From Thermoplasmatota archaeon (lineage in GTDB: Archaea > Thermoplasmatota > Thermoplasmata > GCA-020350865 > JAUVCJ01), in NCBI GenBank assembly GCA_030595765.1, contig JAUVCJ010000044.1, positions 1 through 12,480 on the forward strand: a stretch of DNA of 12,480 nucleotides. Reading direction: 5' to 3'. The notes beneath the pieces were generated by a model, which did not search any database, was not told where the DNA came from, and worked only from the letters and a program-made list of their open reading frames with translations. The position numbers were made by a program, and so were the translations under genes. How positions within the stretch are numbered: the first letter of the stretch is position 1; the number at the start of each line of letters is the position of its first letter. Shown here in pieces: positions 1 through 6,419 of this stretch.

Positions 1-15
1 GACAGCGGTGGTCTC

Positions 16-960
16 ATGAGTGAAAAGATACTAGTCACAGGCCCATTCGGGCAGATAGGCACGGACCTGGTTCCAGAGCTTCAAAGAATAAATGGTAAGG
101 AGAACGTTATTGCATTGGGTCACAGGAACATACCTGCCGACTTTGATGGTGTCCTTGAAAAAGGGGATGTTAGGAACCCTGATGATATGGCCCGGATATT
201 CTCGGAGCACAGCATAACCCAAGTATATCACCTGGCATCATTGCTTTCAGCCATTGGAGAGGACAAGCCCGACCTTGCATGGGATGTGAATATGAACGGC
301 CTAAAAGTAGTGCTTGATGAAGCAATAAAAACCAATGTTTTGGTGTTCTGGGCAAGCTCCATTGCGGTCTTTGGACCTACGACCCCGAGGGAGAAAACAC
401 CTCAGCGCACTGTCCTTGAGCCAACTACAATGTATGGAGTTACAAAGCTCGCTGGTGAGATGCTATGCCAGTATTATTTCTTAAAATACGGCCTGGATGT
501 CCGCAGCATCAGATACCCAGGCATCATAAGCTACAAGGCCGAGCCAGGCGGAGGCACCACTGATTATGCAGTGGACATCTACTACAAGGCTGTCAAGAAT
601 GAGAAGTTCACCTGCTTTGTTAACCAGGACACCACCCTGCCAATGATGTATATGGATGATGCAATAAAGGGCACACTTCAGATAATGGATGCGCCATTTG
701 AGGCCATCAAGGTCAGGACCAGCTACAACCATGGAGCCATCAGCTTCACTGCCAAGGAGTTGGAGGATGTGGTGCGCAAACATTCGCCGGGTCTCGTTGT
801 GGAGTATGCTCCAGACCACAGGCAGGCCATTGCCGACACCTGGCCAATGAGCGTGGACGATTCTGCGGCACGAAACGACTGGGGCTGGTGCCATGAGTAC
901 GACCTAGAAAAGATGACCATTGTGATGCTTGAAGAGTTGAAAAAGAAGTTCCAGCAATAG
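16..960 (+). CDS. NAD-dependent epimerase/dehydratase-family L-threonine 3-dehydrogenase (SDR type)
   Basis: Predicted to oxidise L-threonine to 2-amino-3-ketobutyrate with NAD+ in the cytosol. The 314-residue protein begins with a Rossmann nucleotide-binding motif (G9-P-F-G12-Q-I-G15), has the conserved Asp of the second strand region (GDVRNPDD, about 50-57), an ASS segment at 113-115 and the SDR catalytic pair Y140/K144 in YGVTK. The central run RYPGIISYKAEPGGGTTDYA and the later LPMMYMDDAI and RQAIADTWP segments are what I recall as hallmarks of the short-chain-type threonine dehydrogenases, as opposed to UDP-sugar epimerases. Length is typical of the family. The ATG at 16 has GGTGG 4 nt upstream. 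Its promoter lies outside the window. A sugar-nucleotide epimerase is the less likely alternative. Confidence 0.85.
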   Translation: MSEKILVTGPFGQIGTDLVPELQRINGKENVIALGHRNIPADFDGVLEKGDVRNPDDMARIFSEHSITQVYHLASLLSAIGEDKPDLAWDVNMNGLKVVLDEAIKTNVLVFWASSIAVFGPTTPREKTPQRTVLEPTTMYGVTKLAGEMLCQYYFLKYGLDVRSIRYPGIISYKAEPGGGTTDYAVDIYYKAVKNEKFTCFVNQDTTLPMMYMDDAIKGTLQIMDAPFEAIKVRTSYNHGAISFTAKELEDVVRKHSPGLVVEYAPDHRQAIADTWPMSVDDSAARNDWGWCHEYDLEKMTIVMLEELKKKFQQ

Positions 961-1032
961 ATCAGGCCTGGTAATAGGGTCGGGCGCTAATAACAAAAGC
1001 CTGGGTGAAAATTCCACCGCCCTCTGGAAATG

Positions 1033-1135
1033 CGCTTCTCACCGAAAAATATTATTAAGCAGTCCACTTATCATGGTGCTACCTTATAGGTGGAGAAGCT
1101 TCTCAATCGAGGGGCTGTTTCTCGTATGAGAAGCG
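1033..1135 (+). promoter_or_regulatory. Promoter and multi-palindrome leader of the RHH gene
   Basis: A/T-rich TATA-like element at 1045-1056 (AAAAATATTATT) predicts a start of transcription near 1076 and a leader of about 84 nt. The heptamer GAGAAGC or its complement occurs at 1034-1040, 1093-1099, 1098-1104 and 1128-1134. The middle two form a perfect 12-bp palindrome GAGAAGCTTCTC, and 1119-1132 is TTCTC-GTAT-GAGAA. The sites bracket the TATA box and fill the leader, as expected for an archaeal repressor operator. Because the next gene encodes a ribbon-helix-helix protein, autoregulation is a reasonable inference. Confidence 0.5.
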
Positions 1136-1159
1136 AAATAAACCTGTTGGGGGGGTTGC

Positions 1160-1777
1160 ATGGCAAAAATAGAAGACAACACCATAGACTACGACGGATG
1201 CAGAATATACATTGAGTCTGAATGGTATACAGACAAAGAGCTCAAGAGCGTGATGAAGAAGAGGGTAAGTGACGAGGATTTCGACGTTGCTCACCTGGCC
1301 ACCGGCTTATCTCTCCTGAAGACGACCATTGGAGAGAGTAGCGAGGTAACCATCAGGTTCCCTAAGGATATTCTGACAAAAGCAGAAAAGACAAGTGAAA
1401 AGAACGGCGAGACCCTTGGAAGCGTAATCCGCAGGGCCATGGCCGAGCATTTTGGTATGGAGGCCCCATCTGGGGCGCCTCCTGCACCATCAACCCCAGA
1501 TGACGATGAGCCTGAGGACGAACCTGAGGATGAACCCGAAGTTGTTGACGAACCTGAGGACGAGCCCGAAGAGGCCAATGAACCAGAGGAAGAACCCGAA
1601 GTTGTCGACGAACCTGAGGACGAACCTGAAGAGGCCGATGAACCTGAAGACGAAACCGAGGATGACGATTCAAAAGATGACGACAAGGCCGATGAAAAGC
1701 CAGAAAAGTCTTCATCCCCAAAAAGAACCAGCTCGGCACCACCCCGAAGGGATACCAGGCGTCGCCGCAGGCGGTAG
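1160..1777 (+). CDS. Ribbon-helix-helix domain protein with long acidic tail and Arg-rich C-terminus
   Basis: A 205-residue protein in three parts. Residues 1-60 are an unrecognised N-terminal segment. Residues 61-98 (SEVTIRFPKDILTKAEKTSE onward to AMAEHFGM) match a MetJ/Arc ribbon-helix-helix pattern: one beta-strand followed by two helices. Residues 112-180 are almost entirely D/E/P repeats, including a 20-residue unit beginning VVDEPEDEPEEA present twice, and the end (187-205) is Ser/Pro then a block of Arg. An RHH dimer would bind DNA through the strand pair; the acidic stretch could mimic DNA or keep the basic end folded back (inference). The start ATG follows a G-run at 1149-1155. The PUA gene begins 28 nt after the stop, suggesting cotranscription. 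The specific regulon is not visible. Confidence 0.7.
   Translation: MAKIEDNTIDYDGCRIYIESEWYTDKELKSVMKKRVSDEDFDVAHLATGLSLLKTTIGESSEVTIRFPKDILTKAEKTSEKNGETLGSVIRRAMAEHFGMEAPSGAPPAPSTPDDDEPEDEPEDEPEVVDEPEDEPEEANEPEEEPEVVDEPEDEPEEADEPEDETEDDDSKDDDKADEKPEKSSSPKRTSSAPPRRDTRRRRRR
1541..1660 (+). repeat. 60-bp in-frame tandem repeat encoding the acidic tail
   Basis: Two copies of a 60-bp unit, at 1541-1600 and 1601-1660, begin GTTGT(T/C)GACGAACCTGAGGA and encode VVDEPEDEPEEA followed by a variable end. Shorter 12-bp (DEPE) repeats lie just upstream at 1507-1540. The period is a multiple of three, so changes in copy number would alter tail length without breaking the frame. Confidence 0.8.
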
Positions 1778-1805
1778 AAGTGATCTCTGAGGTTTGGCAT
1801 TTACC

Positions 1806-2288
1806 ATGACGCTGAACCTGAGAAAGCGAAAGCGCCTCAAGAAGAAAGAGGTTCAGGGACTCCTGAACCAGTTAAGTTCAGCCTGTGGCCTGGACCTGGA
1901 TTGGAGCCAGGCCGCTGTTGATAGGGCACAAGGCCCCAATTTCGATGTGGTGTTCGTTGACAATGAGGCTCTGGTGATGGTGCACCAGGATGTTACTTTT
2001 CCCACAGTTCGGGGACTGCTCAAGTATGACCTTGAAAAAAGGTATGTCACAGTTGACATGGGCGCAATACCCTATGTGATGAATGGCGCGGACATAATGG
2101 CTCCAGGTATTGTAGATGCAGATGCTGACATATCCGAAGGGGAGCTTGTCTGGGTCAGGGACGAGACCCACGGACGCCCTCTGGCCATAGGGTTGGCAAC
2201 GCGGTCTAGCACCGCCATGTTGGAGAGCAAGGGAGGAAGGGCGGTCAAGGTGTTGCATCATGTCGGGGACGAGCTTTGGGAATACTAA
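1806..2288 (+). CDS. Archaeal pre-PUA/PUA domain RNA-binding protein
   Basis: Predicted 160-residue RNA-binding protein related to the archaeal pre-PUA plus PUA family (MCT-1/Tma20-like, DUF1947). The N-terminus is strongly basic (LRKRKRLKKKEV, about 5-16), followed by a small alpha/beta domain up to about 75. The PUA domain runs from about 79 to 155 and shows the characteristic VDMGAIPYVMNGADIMAPGI segment (83-102) and the LVWVRDE strand. In this family such proteins are linked to ribosome or tRNA-related functions; the exact role here is not determined. I chose the ATG at 1806 because GAGGT (1789-1793) lies 12 nt upstream; the in-frame TTG at 1794 abuts that motif and leaves no spacing. It lies 28 nt after the RHH gene, probably in one operon. 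Confidence 0.85.
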   Translation: MTLNLRKRKRLKKKEVQGLLNQLSSACGLDLDWSQAAVDRAQGPNFDVVFVDNEALVMVHQDVTFPTVRGLLKYDLEKRYVTVDMGAIPYVMNGADIMAPGIVDADADISEGELVWVRDETHGRPLAIGLATRSSTAMLESKGGRAVKVLHHVGDELWEY

Positions 2289-2290
2289 CT

Positions 2291-2298
2291 TTTATATT
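2291..2298 (+). promoter_or_regulatory. TATA box for sepF, leaderless type
   Basis: TTTATATT is centred 24 nt upstream of the ATG at 2319. This is the spacing at which transcription would begin at or next to the start codon, so the mRNA is predicted to be leaderless. Confidence 0.5.
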
Positions 2299-2318
2299 GC
2301 CCAAAAACCTTAAGCTGA

Positions 2319-2714
2319 ATGGTTGAGAAAGCGGTGATGTTCATGAAAAAACCCTTCAAGAAAGGCTCTGAAGACAAGCCTGTTTACGAGGCAGACAGAT
2401 ACATAGACCTGGGTAGCCTATCCTTCGATGAGGACATGGCTGCTGGGCCAGCTAATATGTACGTGAGGGTGGCAGAAATTCACAGATACGAGGATCTTGC
2501 AACCCTGACCAACATCGTTTACAACGGTAACATGCTCATTCTAGACTTCAACCCTATTGCCAACGATAGGCTGACACTGAAGAGGGTGACCAATGAGCTT
2601 AAGTCGGTGGTTGCGGACACCAATGGTGACCTTGCAGGGATTAGCAAGAACTTCCTTGTGGTGACCCCCGGTGGTGTCAAGATAGACAGGGCCAAGATCA
2701 AGGCCCACATCTAG
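2319..2714 (+). CDS. sepF: Archaeal SepF-like cell-division protein
   Basis: Predicted membrane anchor for FtsZ. In archaea with FtsZ, SepF polymerises at the division site, binding membrane through an N-terminal helix and FtsZ through a C-terminal domain. The 131-residue protein has a short N-terminus with Met/Phe/Lys-rich character (AVMFMKKPFKK, 5-15) suited to membrane contact, a linker with YIDLGSLSFDE (29-38), and a C-terminal SepF core at about 46-128: the MYVRVAEIHRYEDL strand-helix, NMLILDF strand, and a final KNFLVVTPGGVKI segment. Length fits the archaeal family. The ATG at 2319 suits the TATA box; ATGs at 2338 and 2344 are possible internal starts. No ftsZ lies in the window. Confidence 0.85.
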   Translation: MVEKAVMFMKKPFKKGSEDKPVYEADRYIDLGSLSFDEDMAAGPANMYVRVAEIHRYEDLATLTNIVYNGNMLILDFNPIANDRLTLKRVTNELKSVVADTNGDLAGISKNFLVVTPGGVKIDRAKIKAHI

Positions 2715-2780
2715 GATCATTCCAATTTCCCATCCATTCTCCAAAAGCATTAGTGGTAACAAGATGAGCACATGCGAGGC

Positions 2781-2880
2781 GAGTACGTGGTGGTCTTAAT
2801 GAGTAGATTGTGGTCAAGGCGATTATATGGCAGTCGGGATTAGTATACGGTAGTCGAGGTGAATAGATGCGAGTAAAAAA
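2781..2880 (+). repeat. Degenerate 20-bp tandem repeat overlapping the mtnA promoter and start
   Basis: Five consecutive units at exactly 20-bp spacing (2781, 2801, 2821, 2841, 2861) share a core like GTAnnnnGGTnGTC: GTACGTGGTGGTC, GTAGATTGTGGTC, TTATATGGCAGTC, GTATACGGTAGTC, then ATAGATGCGAGTA. A weaker sixth copy may precede them at 2761. The last unit contains the mtnA start codon, the fourth ends in its GAGGTGA ribosome binding site, and the third contains the best TATA-like element (TTATATGG, 2823-2830). Confidence 0.65.
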
Positions 2881-3874
2881 GAACGGTAACATTGAGGAGA
2901 TAACCGCCCTTTGGATGGAAGATAAAAATGTGGTGTTCATAGACCAGAGGCTTCTGCCCCACAAGCTAGAGATGTTCGTTGCAAAGAGCACATCAGAAGT
3001 AGCGTATGCCATATCTGACATGGTGGTCAGAGGCGCTCCGGCCATAGGAGCAGCTGCAGCCTGTGGTCTTGCGCAAGCCGCTATGCTGGGTCAGGATCTG
3101 GAAGCTGCAGCCAAGGAGCTTGGCGCCACCCGTCCCACAGCATATGACCTCTTTTATGCCCTTGACTGGACAAAAGAACGATTGCAAGGGGGAATGGATC
3201 CCTTAGAGGCCGCACGGAAATATATTGAGATAACAGTGGAGAGATGCTTTCAGATAGGCCTTAATGGCTCCCCTCTGATCAAGGATGGGGCCAAAGTGCT
3301 TACTCATTGCAATGCAGGAGCACTGGCAACAGTGGATTATGGCACTGCGCTTGCTCCTATGCGGATCGCTAGAGACCAAGGGAAGTCGCTCTTTGTCTGG
3401 GTGGATGAGACCAGGCCAAGACTTCAAGGCGCCAACCTGACAGCATGGGAGTTGTTTCAGGAGGATATACCTCACTCTGTGATCGCAGACAACGCCGCAG
3501 GCCATTTCATGCGCCTTGGAGAGGTTGATCTATGCATTGTTGGCACCGACAGGGTTGCCGCAAACGGCGACTTTGCCAACAAGATAGGGACCTATGAAAA
3601 GGCTGTGCTAGCAAAAGAGAACGAGATCCCATTCTATGTTGCTGCTCCTGTTTCCACTGTGGATTTTTCCCTAACTTCGGGGGATGACATACCAATAGAA
3701 GAGAGAAGCCAGGATGAGGTATCCATGGTCATGGGGATCAGAGTTATGCCTGAAGGGTCTAATGCCAGGAACCCGGCCTTTGACGTCACTCCTGCAAGGT
3801 ACGTTACCGGTTTCATCACCGAAAAAGGAGTTTTTAGACCTGACCAGCTTGGGAAGCTGGAGGTAATTGATTGA
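2867..3874 (+). CDS. mtnA: S-methyl-5-thioribose-1-phosphate isomerase (MtnA-type)
   Basis: Predicted aldose-ketose isomerase that converts 5-methylthioribose 1-phosphate to methylthioribulose 1-phosphate in methionine salvage; eIF2B-alpha-like fold. The 335-residue length is usual. Diagnostic motifs are RGAPAIGAAAA (55-65), THCNAGALAT with catalytic Cys148, VDETRPRLQGA (179-189), and GTDRVAANGD (226-235) with catalytic Asp228, followed by NKIGTY and NPAFDVTPA near the end. All are intact. Some archaeal relatives act instead on ribose 1,5-bisphosphate, but the motifs here look like true MtnA. The start ATG has GAGGTGA at 2856-2862. The stop overlaps the start of the next gene, which is read from a GGAGGT inside the mtnA 3' end. 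Confidence 0.92.
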   Translation: MRVKKNGNIEEITALWMEDKNVVFIDQRLLPHKLEMFVAKSTSEVAYAISDMVVRGAPAIGAAAACGLAQAAMLGQDLEAAAKELGATRPTAYDLFYALDWTKERLQGGMDPLEAARKYIEITVERCFQIGLNGSPLIKDGAKVLTHCNAGALATVDYGTALAPMRIARDQGKSLFVWVDETRPRLQGANLTAWELFQEDIPHSVIADNAAGHFMRLGEVDLCIVGTDRVAANGDFANKIGTYEKAVLAKENEIPFYVAAPVSTVDFSLTSGDDIPIEERSQDEVSMVMGIRVMPEGSNARNPAFDVTPARYVTGFITEKGVFRPDQLGKLEVID

Positions 3875-4590
3875 GGTTCTGTCCCAAATGCGGTGCTCAA
3901 TTGGTGCATGGTGCTGATTATTGCCAGGATTGTGGAGCTGAGCTAGTTGATTATGACTTGCCCATGGAAGACTCCATAACGGTTGAGCTTGAGGTAATTC
4001 CCAAGGCTGATACTGATCCCAAGACCACCACTGGTTCCAATGCAATAATCGATGAGGCAAGCACTGGTGAGGCAAGTGCTGGCGATCTAAGAACCTCCAA
4101 ATCGGGAGCCCATAAGACGGAAATGGGTAAGGCAGGAATTGGCGAAGTAGGAGGAGGCCATTGCGTCCAAGGCATGGGTGTCCAGTGCAAGCTGTGTGGA
4201 AGCGATGCAGTATCCAGGGAGACTGCAGGCTCCGAGAAAGGTAGATGCCTTGGTTGCGGTGCCCATTATGGTTTGTTCATGAACTCTGGAGTCAGAATGT
4301 TCTATTCAGGTGATCATCTGAGGCTCGTCAGAACCCTGATAGAGCACACCGAGAAGGGATTTTATAGAGTGGCAGTCAAGAACGATCTCCCTGCTGACCA
4401 CATGGCTCAGATGCTTAATCGGCTTGTCAATGACCTTCCATTTGAGAGGTCCAAGTTCAGGGAGTTACTGGATCACCTAATGGAGACAGGCATTGTTCAG
4501 ACTTACCTAACACCAACCCCCGGCTCAGACTATGGCTGGTTCGGCCTGGAGCTGGGTTTTGATCATAATCATGATCCCGCTGGAGATTGA
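3871..4590 (+). CDS. Zinc-ribbon protein with two CxxC-CxxC ribbons and a C-terminal helical domain
   Basis: Function unknown. The 239-residue protein starts with a zinc ribbon (C4, C7, C18, C21), followed by a low-complexity Ser/Thr/Gly/Ala/Glu linker (about 31-97), a second ribbon (C106, C109, C126, C129), and a C-terminal region (about 145-225) with alternating hydrophobic helices that could be a winged helix. The start is TTG at 3871: its last two bases overlap the mtnA stop (TTGA) and GGAGGT lies at 3859-3864, six bases upstream, so translation is probably coupled to mtnA. Double-ribbon proteins in archaea often bind nucleic acids, but no substrate can be named. The final residues lie next to, and may grade into, the 37-bp repeat downstream. 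Confidence 0.75.
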   Translation: MRFCPKCGAQLVHGADYCQDCGAELVDYDLPMEDSITVELEVIPKADTDPKTTTGSNAIIDEASTGEASAGDLRTSKSGAHKTEMGKAGIGEVGGGHCVQGMGVQCKLCGSDAVSRETAGSEKGRCLGCGAHYGLFMNSGVRMFYSGDHLRLVRTLIEHTEKGFYRVAVKNDLPADHMAQMLNRLVNDLPFERSKFRELLDHLMETGIVQTYLTPTPGSDYGWFGLELGFDHNHDPAGD

Positions 4591-4596
4591 TAGAAG

Positions 4597-4757
4597 TTCA
4601 GGGTGGCAGAGCCCAGCCGGAGTTCGCTAGCAATTTAGGGTGGTAGAGCCCAACCGGATACCGATAGTGATTCAGCGCAATAGAGCCTAGCCAGGGCGTA
4701 ATAGATATTCAAAATAGCAGAGCCTAGCCTGATAGCGATAGATACCTGATCCCAGCC
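4597..4757. repeat. Degenerate 37-bp tandem repeat in a convergent intergenic region
   Basis: Four units at exactly 37-bp spacing (4597, 4634, 4671, 4708) plus a shortened fifth at 4745. Each begins TT(C/T)A, then about seven variable bases, then (C/T)AGAGCC(C/T)A(G/A)CC, followed by about 15 variable bases. The array fills the 186-bp gap between the zinc-ribbon gene and the convergent membrane-protein gene. No spacers are held apart by invariant repeats, so it is not a CRISPR array. No coding potential seen. Confidence 0.75.
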
Positions 4758-4776
4758 ACATATTCATGCATTTAAC

Positions 4777-6321
4777 TCATGTCTCATCTTCGGAACCAGC
4801 AAGCTTGATCTGGAACGGGTTCAGGCAAATCGGGCAGGTAATAGTGTATTCAGACTTCTCCAGTGACAACACCACTTTTGACTTGATCTTGGCCTTGCAT
4901 GCCGGGCAGTTATCAGAATAGGTAGCATCATACCTGTCAATTGTCTCCATGTACCTTATCTTTTTCATGCGCTTATCCCAAAGCAGTCTGTCTGGGTACA
5001 GATGAGGTATCTGCTTGAACCTGGATTTTTCCCTGTTTGCGGTCATGACACCGGAAAATAGCATGGCCATCCAGAATACTATGTGAGCTGTATCATTCTG
5101 GCTTCCTCCAATATTGTTCATAGCAAAATTGATAATAAAAAATCCTGAGATCACCGACAATCCCCACCCGACCATCCCGAGAGTATAGGAGATGTATTCC
5201 CTGTACTTGAAGATCCTGGGTTTGGGTACATTGGCATCCAAGCTCTCTTCCTGAATGAATTGATGCACAAGCTCGTCCACGAGGTTCAAACTGGAGCTGA
5301 CAGCATCCAACAACGTGCCAATCTGGCTTGTGGCAAGGCAATAAGTGGCCAAAAGGGTGCCAACCCCGGCAATAATCCCCAAAGCTAGCATCATCGGCAG
5401 CTCGGGTTTTGGAGTCATGGATGATACCACAATGGTGATAATGCTGAGAGTTCCCATCATCACGAATAGCGCCAATAGATCCCGTAAAAGCATTAAAAAA
5501 TGTGTTTGTTTGGAGAATTCGATATGGCCTCTAGCGCAATATCCGATCTGCTTTTGGAAGTATTTATACGAGCCTCCCAGGAATTCCTTAAAAAGCTCAA
5601 CCAACTCCTCATACCCCACCTTGATGCGGTACTTGCTACCAGTTCTGGTTATTATATGCAATTGTGACGAATTGAGATGGATCCATCTGCTTTCAATCCT
5701 GAAAAATCTTGGTCGAAATTCGACGACATCCCGAACCCGTATCCTGGTTTTTGTAAGGAGCTTGTAAAGCACCACATTTTCCCCTTCCAATGAGACTCTG
5801 TTGACCCTTCCAAGGAGCTGGCTCATCAGTACTAATTCACCAATGATCACAGCAAGTATTCCTGTTGAAATTGGGAGTTTAATGACAATGATGAAATGAA
5901 AATAGAAATTTTTACTAAAGAATTCTCCTCCCAAGCTTGTGAATGAGGCTACCGCTCCTAGAATGGCCAAAGCCATCATCATGATTGTGAGAAATAGGTA
6001 GCTCCTCACGAACCTATTTGGGCTCTTAGGTTTGATAAGCCGACCTTGTGTATCTTCAATGGAATCTGGTATCACAGATTGCCCATCTTCAGCATCAATT
6101 GGAGATGAACTGGCATCACTAGCTATTGTAGAAACCTTATCTTCGCTAGGCATTGGAGATGAGGCATCAACACTAACTTCTGTAGAAATACCCTCTTCAT
6201 CATCAATAGGAGATGAACCAGCATCATTATCTGTTGGAGGGGAGCCATCCTCATCATCAATTGGAGCTGAACTCTCTTCCTTGGGTGTTGAAGAGGAAGT
6301 GCCGCTCTGGGCCTTATCCAT
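4777..6321 (-). CDS. Multi-pass membrane protein with 18-residue N-terminal repeats and C-terminal zinc ribbon
   Basis: Not assigned to a known family. The 514-residue protein has a cytoplasm-like acidic tail (1-100) made of four 18-residue repeats (SSPIDDEDG-type at 20, 38, 56 and 74), then membrane segments at about 106-128 and 141-168. A soluble stretch at 173-255 (VSLEGENVVLYKLLTKTRIR onward) resembles the bacterial-type PH domains that follow two membrane helices. Further membrane segments are at about 280-300, 309-330, 378-400 and 411-427. The C-terminus has a zinc ribbon with C472, C475, C496 and C499. The ATG at 6321 lies 26 nt from TATTAATAT (6343-6351), which predicts a leaderless mRNA. 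The gene is divergent from the FEN-1 gene and convergent with the zinc-ribbon gene, which also carries CxxC ribbons. Confidence 0.75.
   Translation of the reverse strand: MDKAQSGTSSSTPKEESSAPIDDEDGSPPTDNDAGSSPIDDEEGISTEVSVDASSPMPSEDKVSTIASDASSSPIDAEDGQSVIPDSIEDTQGRLIKPKSPNRFVRSYLFLTIMMMALAILGAVASFTSLGGEFFSKNFYFHFIIVIKLPISTGILAVIIGELVLMSQLLGRVNRVSLEGENVVLYKLLTKTRIRVRDVVEFRPRFFRIESRWIHLNSSQLHIITRTGSKYRIKVGYEELVELFKEFLGGSYKYFQKQIGYCARGHIEFSKQTHFLMLLRDLLALFVMMGTLSIITIVVSSMTPKPELPMMLALGIIAGVGTLLATYCLATSQIGTLLDAVSSSLNLVDELVHQFIQEESLDANVPKPRIFKYREYISYTLGMVGWGLSVISGFFIINFAMNNIGGSQNDTAHIVFWMAMLFSGVMTANREKSRFKQIPHLYPDRLLWDKRMKKIRYMETIDRYDATYSDNCPACKAKIKSKVVLSLEKSEYTITCPICLNPFQIKLAGSEDET
6098..6313 (-). 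repeat. 54-bp in-frame tandem repeat in the membrane-protein N-terminus
   Basis: The plus-strand motif ATTGGAGATGA or a near match recurs at 6098, 6152, 6206 and 6260, an exact 54-bp period. It encodes the four 18-residue Ser/Pro/Asp/Glu repeats of the minus-strand gene. Confidence 0.8.
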
Positions 6322-6342
6322 GCCTTGGAAATGGGGGCGACC

Positions 6343-6396
6343 ATATTAATAGCTTCTTTGAACTATAGCCCTTACTTGAGGGGCAGGGTTATTAAG
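6343..6396. promoter_or_regulatory. Divergent promoters for the membrane protein and FEN-1 genes
   Basis: Two TATA-like elements face away from each other. TATTAATAT at 6343-6351 is centred 26 nt from the minus-strand ATG at 6321. TTATTAAG at 6389-6396 is centred about 28 nt from the plus-strand ATG at 6420. Both mRNAs would be leaderless or nearly so. Confidence 0.4.
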
Positions 6397-6419
6397 CGGA
6401 GAATAGTGGGGGCCAATCA

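Noticed and set aside
1291..1800. Minus-strand Ser/Gly-rich frame of 169 codons
   Set aside because: It is the complement of the acidic Asp/Glu/Pro repeat of the RHH gene, which has the better start, binding site and domain.
4597..4757. Possible CRISPR array at the 37-bp repeats
   Set aside because: The units are contiguous and diverged throughout, with no constant repeat separated by unique spacers and no cas genes nearby.
6032..6349. Plus-strand Ser/Leu-rich frame of 105 codons
   Set aside because: It is the complement of the 54-bp repeat region of the minus-strand membrane protein and has no family features.
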